Shown: one piece after another, positions 56,770-64,000 of the stretch
Numbering within the stretch: position 1 is the stretch's first letter
Layout: every line of letters starts with the position of its first letter
Assembly (NCBI RefSeq): GCF_031143425.1
Contig: NC_090447.1
Location: 26,557,238 to 26,621,237, forward strand
Source: Pleurodeles waltl
Taxonomy: Eukaryota; Chordata; Amphibia; Caudata; Salamandridae
Length of the DNA: 64,000 nucleotides
Reading direction: 5' to 3'
Translations under genes and position numbers: made by a program
Notes under the pieces: generated by a model
The model's database searches: none
What the model was told of the DNA's origin: nothing
The model's input: only the letters and a program-made list of their open reading frames with translations

Positions 56770-58625
56770 GACCACTAGTGCAGTAGGTGCAGTGGCACCT
56801 AGGCCTCAACTACGTCCTGGGTTTAAAAATGGCCTTGGAGATAAAGAGGGCAGTGCTCGTGTTTGCATTACTGTCCACATACCCTTGCTGCACCACTGGG
56901 TTGGGCGAGATAGTCCACTTGATGCACTTGTGTGTGCGTGTGGGTGTGTGTGTGTGGGTGTGCCCTCGAGTGTTTTTGCATTTTATGTTATGTGTTTGAT
57001 AGAGCATGGGCCTACCTCAAGGATCAGCAGAGCACTTTACGTGTAACATGTTAATATCAGCAGGAGCCTCTCAACCTTAGGGTGCTGTGTGAGGTTGGGC
57101 AGTGCTTAATTTGGAAAAAAATAAGTGCTGAGGTCCAAGGTTTTGCTCCCAAGTCGCCAGGCGGCTCTATTGAATGTCAGAGTGAGGAAATCCGGGGACG
57201 TAATGGAGGCCCCAGCAGACCCCGTGGTGCGGAGGGGCCCCAGAGCTCCCTACTTTGGAGGAGGGCCCCCTCAGCCTCGTAGAATGTATGCAATGGCATG
57301 GAATAAGAAACCTAAATGCTCCGTAAGCCACTCTGCTTTCCCAAGCAGAAAAAAACCAGAAAAGCAATACTGGTAGTTTACTATCCCTAGCAGACAGAGG
57401 CCCAGCAAATGGTACCTCAGGTGTCTATGGAAGGGGAGTAATACAGGCCCCTGCGGCATAGGGGCCCCCCAATTCTTCAGGGCCCCCCCACTGAGCCCAA
57501 ATACAATGAATATCTGTGCAATCTGGGAGACTCCAGGCCCCTCATTCCGTTCTGCATGGGGGACCATCATTTTGCGTTATGCCACTGCGGAAACCTAAGG
57601 CTGCATAATCCTGATACCATCTTGTGCCTCTGTTGTCCTCCAGCAGGCACTCCCTGCCCACTCTCTGCAGTCTTTCAGCTTCTTTTTCCTTTAATCTCTC
57701 TCTGCCACTCTTTTTCAATCTTTCTCTTTGTCGGTCTTTCCCTTGTTTGTGTTTTTCTCTCTCTTGCTCTGACTCAAAGATTCATTAGGAAAAATAAGTG
57801 TAGGTCCCCAGAAAAGAGTTCCATTGGTCTCCACCTGAAACCACTGGCTCAAATTAAGCACTATAGAATGGGGGCCCATTCAATTCACTTTAAGACACAA
57901 GTGTCGGCAAACCTAAGAGGTCTGGCTCATAAGTAATGCTTCTTTGTTGTTTGCATGTGTGATTGAGGAATGATGAGCGTTAGATGGCTGTTAAATGGAT
58001 CCATTACTTCATGGAGGGATGGATGAATGTGTGAGTGATGAAGCACAGTGTGGAAGATTGAGTGAATTGATAAATGGTGAAGTTAGTGGATGACTGAGTG
58101 AATGCATGAGCGGATGAGCATAAACATGGCTGAGTGGATGGATGGAAATGGGATGAGGGCGTTGTGTGAGGCACAAGGGTTGGGTGATGAGGCTTGAGCA
58201 GTGAGGAGAGTATTGTGTGAGAAGTGACAGTGAACAGGGTAGAAAAAGTTCAAAGAGGAGTGATAGAATTCATGGATTGAAGAATGAAAGCAGTGATGTA
58301 GTATTGTATGAATGAGTGAGTTAACACAGATGAAGGGGGCCACATGAAGGAAAAAGCAGGCCCTGCACAAGAAGGTGGTGGGGCAATGCACAGTAAATGC
58401 ATGTAAAGGACCCAATTTCCCCTTCAAGCACATATGAGCAGAGGGTTTCTAAGGACATGTTCAGTTACATGCATGTATCTTCTTTTGCACACTGTGTGTA
58501 TAGGTTTTCATGTCTCCAAAATGCGAGTTATGAGCAATGTCCTACGGGTCCCCCAGGCAGAACTGGGCCTCAAGTGGCTCAATTGTTATTCTGCTCCAAT
58601 GGCCCTGAGGAGTGACTGACCTCAC
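56770..58625. other. No supported gene
   Basis: Repeat-like and unique-looking sequence: a (GT)n-like run at about 56935-56960, and tggatgaatg-type degenerate repeats at 57960-58320. Short open frames lack domains. Confidence 0.5.
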
Positions 58626-58627
58626 CA

Positions 58628-59660
58628 GCCCCTAACAATTATGAGCATCAGTGAAAGCAGGCACACACACATCAATGGCCTTAGGCAGTGATTAACTTCA
58701 CTGGCCCAACAGTTATGACCATCAGTGAAAGCAAGTGTACATACATCAATCACATACATCAATGGTCTTAGGCAGTGATTAACTTCACTGGCCCAACAAT
58801 TATGACCATCAGTGAAAGCAAGTGTACATACATCAATGGCCTTAGGCAGTGATTAACTTTGCCAGCCCCAACAGTTATGACCATCTATGAAAGCAAGTCC
58901 GCACACATTAATGGCTTTAGGCAATTATTAACTTCACCAGCCCAATAGTTATGACCATCAGTGAAAGCAAGCGCACAAACATCAATGGCCTTAGGCAGTG
59001 ATTAACTTAACTGATCCCAATAGTTATGACCATCAGTGAAAGCAAGCGCACATGCGTCAATGGCCTTAGGCAGTGATTAACTTAACTGATCCCAATAGTT
59101 ATGACCATCAGTGAAAGCAAGCGCACATACATCAATGGCCTTAGGCAGTGATTAACTTTGCCAGCCCCAACAGTTATGACCATCAGTGAAAGCAAACCCA
59201 CATATATCAATGGGCTTAGGCAGTGATTAACTTGACCAGCCCTAACAGTTATGACATCAGTGAAAGCAAGCAGCACAGACTTTGATGGCCTTAGTAGGTG
59301 ATAAACTTCACCGGCCCAACAGTTATGACCATCAGTGAAGGCAAGCGCACATACATCAAGGGCCCCAGGCAGTGATCAACTTCACCGGCCCCAACAATTA
59401 TGACCATCATTGAAAGAAAGCACCCATATATCAATGGCCTTAGGAGGTGATTAAGTTCACTAGCCCAACAGTTATGATCATCAGTGAAAGCAAGCGCACA
59501 TACATCAATGACCTAGGATGTGATTAACTTCACTAGCCCAACAGTTATGACCATCAGTGAAAGCAAGCACACATACATCAATGGCCTTAGGCAGGGATTA
59601 ACTTTGCCAGCCCCAACAGTTATGACCATCAGTGATAACTAGTGCACATACATCAATGAA
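58628..59660. repeat. Tandem array, about 74 bp unit, about 14 copies
   Basis: Unit contains gttatgaccatcagtgaaag, caagcgcacatacatcaatg and gccttaggcagtgattaact. The period varies from 73 to about 77 because of small indels, and one unit near 58740 carries a short duplication. Confidence 0.92.
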
Positions 59661-59696
59661 CCCAGGCATAGACACAAACCACAATTTTATGACTAC

Positions 59697-62260
59697 TGTA
59701 GGAAGGTGGCTCTGTATATACTATTTCAAAGTGAGATATAGTGTGCACAGAGTCCAGGGGGTTCCCCAGAGGCTTAACAGAGGCTAAAGTAGATAATACT
59801 AATGCTCTCTTTGGGGTAGTGTGGTCGAGCAGTTAGGCTTATCAGAAGGTAGTGTTAAGCATTTGTTGTACACATACAAGCAATAAAAGAAACTCACACT
59901 CAATGACTTAAGTCCAGACCAATATATATGTTTTGTTAATTTATTTCTAGAACCACAAGATTCAGTTCCCAGGTAAGTACATAAATTAAAAGGTACTTTG
60001 CATATATGTGATCAGGACTTTGAATAGAATCAACAATGCTTTTCTTAAAATGGCAAAAATATATTTTAAAAGTGGGCAAAGCATTTTTAAACAGTTCCTG
60101 GGGGAAGAAAAGATAGCACAGTTTTGCAGGTAAATATACAACTTATCTCCGGGGTGTAAGGAGTCCATTGTTGGGGGTTCAAGTTAACCCCAAACACCCA
60201 CTACCAGCAACACGGGGCCGGTTGGGTGCAGAGGTCAAAGAGGAACCAAATTGACATGGGCTCCTATGGAGACAGGGGGACACTCAGAACTTGGTCTGCT
60301 GGCAGGTAAGTACCACAGTTTCAGAGGGCAGGCTGGGGGGGGGTCAAGAGAGCACTGGAGGGACCCCAAGTAGGCACCAAACACGCACCCTCAGCGGCCC
60401 TAGGGCAGCCGTGTGCAGGGTGCAAAAAAGGTGTCAGTTTTTCAATGCAACTCTATGAGGTGACCCCGGGGTCACTTTGAGGCTGCAGATGAGGTCCAGG
60501 GGGCTTCTTGGGCAAACCACTGGCTGGACAGGGAGGAGGGCCGCCTGCTGGTCGATGCTACACCGGGTGTCAGCTTTTCCAAAGCCTTGGGCTGTAGGTG
60601 CAGTGTATCCTTTAGGCGTCAGATATCTTCGTCCGGAGCTCGCAGTCAGGGGTTCCTCGAGATTCCCTCTGCAGGCATAGTCGTGGAGAGTTGAAGGGGT
60701 CAACCCAGGCAGGGCACTTGCTAGCAATTGCCTGGGGACCCTCTCTTGCTGTATGGACCACCTGTACACGGGCCGTGGGTGTCGGCTGCACAGGGGTCAA
60801 GACTCCAGAGTGAGGTGATAGTCCTTGGAAGTAGTTTTTTCTTTAGGCAGAGCTGCTGTCCTCTGGAGTTCCTGGTCCTATTAGGTGCAGGGCAGTCCTC
60901 TGGAGTTGTCAGAGGTCACTGGTCCTGCTGAATGCATCGCTGGTCATTTTGCAGGTTCTTTGAAGCAGGAGACAGGCCGGTAGGGCTGGGGCCAAAGCAG
61001 TTGTCGTCTTCCCTCTTCTCTGCTGGGGGTTTCAGCTTAGTAGTCCCTCTTATTCTTGTAGGTCGCCAGGAATCTGGTGAGCTAGGTTCAGGAAGGCTCT
61101 TAAATCCTAGATTTACGGGCATGTTAGGGATAGGGGGCCAGTAGCCAATGGCTACTGTCCCTAAGGGTGGCGACACTCTGCTTATGCCCACTCCCTGTGG
61201 GGAGGGGGCACATTCCTATCCCTATTGGTCTCTGTCATCCAAGCCAACATGGAGGATTCTGCAGGAAGGGGGTCACCTCAGCTCTGGATACCTTAGGGGT
61301 GGTCCTGGCTGGAGTGGTCACTCCCCCCTGTTTTCTCTAACTTTCCCACCGGACTTGCTGCCAAAAGTGGGGCTTTGTCCGAGGGGCGGGCATCTCCACT
61401 AACTGGAGTGCCCTGGGGCACTGTACCCCGAGGCTTGAGCCTGTGAAGCACCTCCACCCGGGATAGGCTTTGTTCTGACCATAAAATGCACAAAGGCACT
61501 CGCCCCATGTGGTCAGAAACTTGTATGAAAGTGGCAGGCTGACACAGACTGGTCAGTCCCACACTAGCAGTTGGGCTAACATACAGGGGGCATCTCTAAG
61601 ATGCCCTCTGTGTGCATTTTTCAATAAATCCCACACTGCCATCAGTGTGGGTTTATTGTGCTGAGAATGGTGATACCACACTTCTATATTCAGTGTAGCC
61701 ATTATTGTGCTTTGGAGTTTGTAATTACAAACTCCCAGACCATATACTCAATATGGCCACACTGCACTTACAATGTCTAAGAAAGGACTTAGACACTGTA
61801 GGGGCATATTGCTCATGCAGCTATGCCCTCACCTGTGGTATAGTGCACCCTGCCTTAGGGCTGTAAGGCCTGCTAGAGGGGTGACTTACCTATGCCACAG
61901 GCAGTGGTTTGTCTGCATAGCACCCATGTCGACTTTGTCTTTTTCTCCTCACCAGCACACACAAGCTGTAAGGCAGTGTGCATGTGCTGAGTGAGGGGTC
62001 CCCTGGGGTGTCAAAATACATGCTGCAGCCCTTAGAGACCTTCCCTGGCCACAGGGCCCTTGGTACCATGGGTACCTTTTACACAGGACTTAACTGTGTG
62101 CCAGGACTGTGCCATTTGTGGAAACAAAAGTACAGTTTTAGGGAAAGAACACTGGTACTGGGGCCTAGTTAGCAGGTTCCCAGCACACTTTCAATCAAAG
62201 TTGGCATCAACACTGGCAAAAAGTGAGAGGTAACCATGCCAACAGAGGCACTTTCCTACA
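59697..62260 (-). mobile_element. Solo LTR of family A (gypsy 1 type)
   Basis: 2564 bp, TGTAGGAAGGTGGC to CACTTTCCTACA, flanked by actac (59692-59696, 62261-62265). It aligns with the gypsy 1 3' LTR and shows the site before the Harbinger insertion. Sense orientation is minus by comparison with gypsy 1. Confidence 0.9.
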
Positions 62261-62265
62261 ACTAC

Positions 62266-63000
62266 TTTATAATAAACCTGATGTCTTTGAAACAGTTACA
62301 CACAATGAGAATACAAAAACAGGTCTATGAATAATAATACATGTTTCAACCTCTTACTTCCAAAATTGAGTTGTACAACTGTGATAAGAGCTTCAGTCCC
62401 CCCCCCCAAAAAGGTAAATGAGAAACCAAATTAAATGATAATCACAAATCATGTTTTGTTTTAATTTAGTGGTTGGGGTCACAGTCAGACACCTTGGAGC
62501 ATTGTACATTATAGTTGTGGTGATTGTCAAAATAAATAAAAGTGGCTGCTTTTATCAACTGCAAAAATACTGAAGGGACGGAGGAGCCTCAAATCTATGC
62601 CCTTTAAGAATCACACATATCCCAGCAGGAAAAGTATTAATTAGTTGAGCTATTTTCCTGGCTCGGATGACTGATACTGAGGTCGTGTACTGATCTCGGC
62701 TTATGGGTGCATTAACTACTAGGCTACTATCTTGCCCTCAACCTAATAGGCTTAGGAATTTTTCAAATGGCAATACAATAGAAAACAACCTCTTATGTGC
62801 AGGTTACACTGTATGTCTGCTGTAGATGCATTAACCCACTGCGCGGTCTTAAGCAGCGTTGAAAGAGACACACAGTCTGCACAGATGTCTCTGCATTAGG
62901 TTCAATAATTTACTGAGAAACTTCTCCAGCTAAGAATATGTTCCCTTCGGATTGGTACAGACGTCTGTAGCAGATTGACTGGTATACCAGGGCACATGTT
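62266..63000. other. No supported gene; SINE-like remnants
   Basis: AT-rich. Two minus-strand stretches look like tRNA A boxes (tagcctagtagttaatgca at about 62690-62710; gcagtgggttaatgca at about 62830-62850), suggesting decayed SINE heads. A C-run at 62399-62407. Confidence 0.4.
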
Positions 63001-63004
63001 TATA

Positions 63005-63545
63005 TGAAAATGACAGAGCGCGACGCTGCGCCAAAATTGGCAGCGCTGCGCTCTGTAATTTTCCCAACACAGGGATGCACCGTATTTAATTGAATATGGC
63101 ACAGCCCTGTGTTGTCCCCTGTGCTGGCACTAAATTTAGCTGCCAACACAGGCATCCTTGCATCATCGTGCAGGATGTCTGCGTTGAGGGGTGTGATTGT
63201 TATGTGCAGGAAGGGAGACCTTCCTGCACATAAACAATCATGTCTGCATTTTGCTTCTTCTATGTGGGCTGCAGAATGCAGCACACATAGAAAAAGCAAA
63301 AAATGAGGAGGAATACAAATATTCCTCCTCGCTGCACCTTGCTAACTCCACCCTTGGGGTGGCGTTAGATTTTGGCGCTGCCTCGGGTTTACAAAAACTT
63401 GTAAATCTGAGGCAGGGTCAAAATGCAATAGGTGTTGCAGTGGCATGCCCACAGCAACACCCATTGCACACCCCTTCCACGCAAAGGGCTGCGTGTGAAG
63501 TGGTCATATCTACAAGGTGGTGTTAAGCCACAAAAAGTGGTAGAT
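63005..63545. repeat. Interspersed repeat rich in short palindromes
   Basis: Contains gcgctgcgc, acacaggg / ccctgtgt and aaggtctccc/ggaaggtctccc-like inverted pairs, with Thr/Ala/Cys-coding shadows. Boundaries unresolved; probably a MITE or SINE derivative. Confidence 0.4.
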
Positions 63546-63555
63546 AAAACACTGA

Positions 63556-63924
63556 GGGCCCGATTCAAAAAGGGAAAGTTAGACCAAAAGTCTCACTTAG
63601 ACCAAAAGTCTAACTTTACTACTTTTCGGTATTCACAAAAGTAAGTTACTACTAGTAGGTTTACTAGTAGTAACTTTACTACTAGTAAATTTACTAATAT
63701 TGAGTTTTCTAGTAGTAATGTTAATAGTAGTAACTTACCTTTGTGAATACCAAAAAGCAGTAAACTTAGACTTAAGTAGTAAACTTTGACTCAAGTCTAA
63801 GTTTACAACTTTTTGGTATTTGCAAATGTAAATACTACTAGTAACTTTACTACTAGTAGCTTAAATATGTGGAAAGTAGTAAAGAAAGACTTTTGGTCTA
63901 ACTTTACCTTTAAGAGATCGGCCC
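63556..63924. mobile_element. MITE with tacTAGtag palindromic interior
   Basis: Left gggcccgattcaaaaaggg and right complementary tttaagagatcggccc ends with similar subterminal aaagttagaccaaaagtc and its inverse. Interior is repeated ttactactagtaa/ttactagtag palindromes. Confidence 0.72.
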
Positions 63925-63934
63925 GAGCGTACAC

Positions 63935-64000
63935 CTATCGGGGTTCGAACCGGTGACCGTGAGGTCAAACACAGATCCCTGCAGTGGATGCATTAGTCCA
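63935..64000 (-). mobile_element. tRNA-like SINE head at the window edge
   Basis: Minus strand carries ggttcgaacccc, a near-perfect B box, and an A-box-like tggactaatgcatcc 45-50 bp upstream, in a SINE or tRNA pseudogene. Runs off the window, so the rest cannot be judged. Confidence 0.45.

Noticed and set aside
63935..64000. Functional tRNA gene
   Set aside because: A good B box is present, but no cloverleaf can be completed from the sequence and similar heads recur nearby, so a SINE is more likely.

Overview
This window looks like vertebrate genomic DNA from an organism with a very large, transposon-bloated genome. I suspect a salamander, because of the giant gag-PR-IN-RT retroelements with 2.3-3.1 kb LTRs, the Harbinger elements carrying Myb/SANT genes, and the GC-rich and palindromic MITEs. 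That assignment is inference; no species-diagnostic gene is present. One intact-looking cellular gene is visible, a 501-codon open reading frame at 39453-40958. Nearly everything else is mobile or tandemly repeated DNA.

Positions 1-37508 hold one nested insertion complex. A decayed LINE (endonuclease part, + strand) is split by a Ty3/gypsy element, here gypsy 1 (- strand, 660-37236), flanked by the target duplication gcctg (655-659 and 37237-37241). Its 3' LTR was entered by a 9.0 kb PIF/Harbinger transposon (704-9748, duplication ata) that carries a decayed transposase and two different Myb/SANT-like genes; a retroviral-type solo LTR (5999-6975, duplication ctct) later split one of those genes. 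The same LTR also holds a 180 bp MITE (9931-10110, duplication caa). The gypsy 1 integrase was split by a 2.9 kb LTR-like insertion (14193-17121, itself holding a MITE at 16094-16806) and by a second solo LTR (17260-18356, duplication gtac). The 5' LTR of gypsy 1 is broken by a second gypsy, gypsy 2 (about 22004-36710, - strand), whose pol and gag were in turn split by two antisense solo LTRs of its own family (24522-26824, duplication acagg; 29596-32673, duplication ggact). Both gypsy elements show the domain order gag-protease-integrase-RT-RNaseH, the Gmr1-like arrangement, rather than the usual RT-RNaseH-integrase order.

Positions 37509-39340 are a third LTR-like repeat. It ends just upstream of the 39453-40958 gene, which has GC boxes upstream and AATAAA at 41293. 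It encodes an uncharacterised protein with a motif that loosely recalls ADP-ribosyltransferase-fold families.

Positions 41300-64000 contain no further recognisable cellular gene. They hold tRNA-derived SINEs (42009-42321, 45769-46094), a Penelope-like GIY-YIG fragment (about 43960-44364) inside a region bounded by long inverted repeats, a 45 bp minisatellite (44652-46765), two inverted copies of a 0.7 kb TTA-duplicating MITE (one here, one inside gypsy 1), a 5 kb CCACTCCAATCTACC-type satellite (50555-55750), an 0.8 kb purine-only-like tract, a roughly 74 bp tandem array (58628-59660), a complete solo LTR of the gypsy 1 family (59697-62260, duplication actac) and further MITE and SINE pieces to the end.
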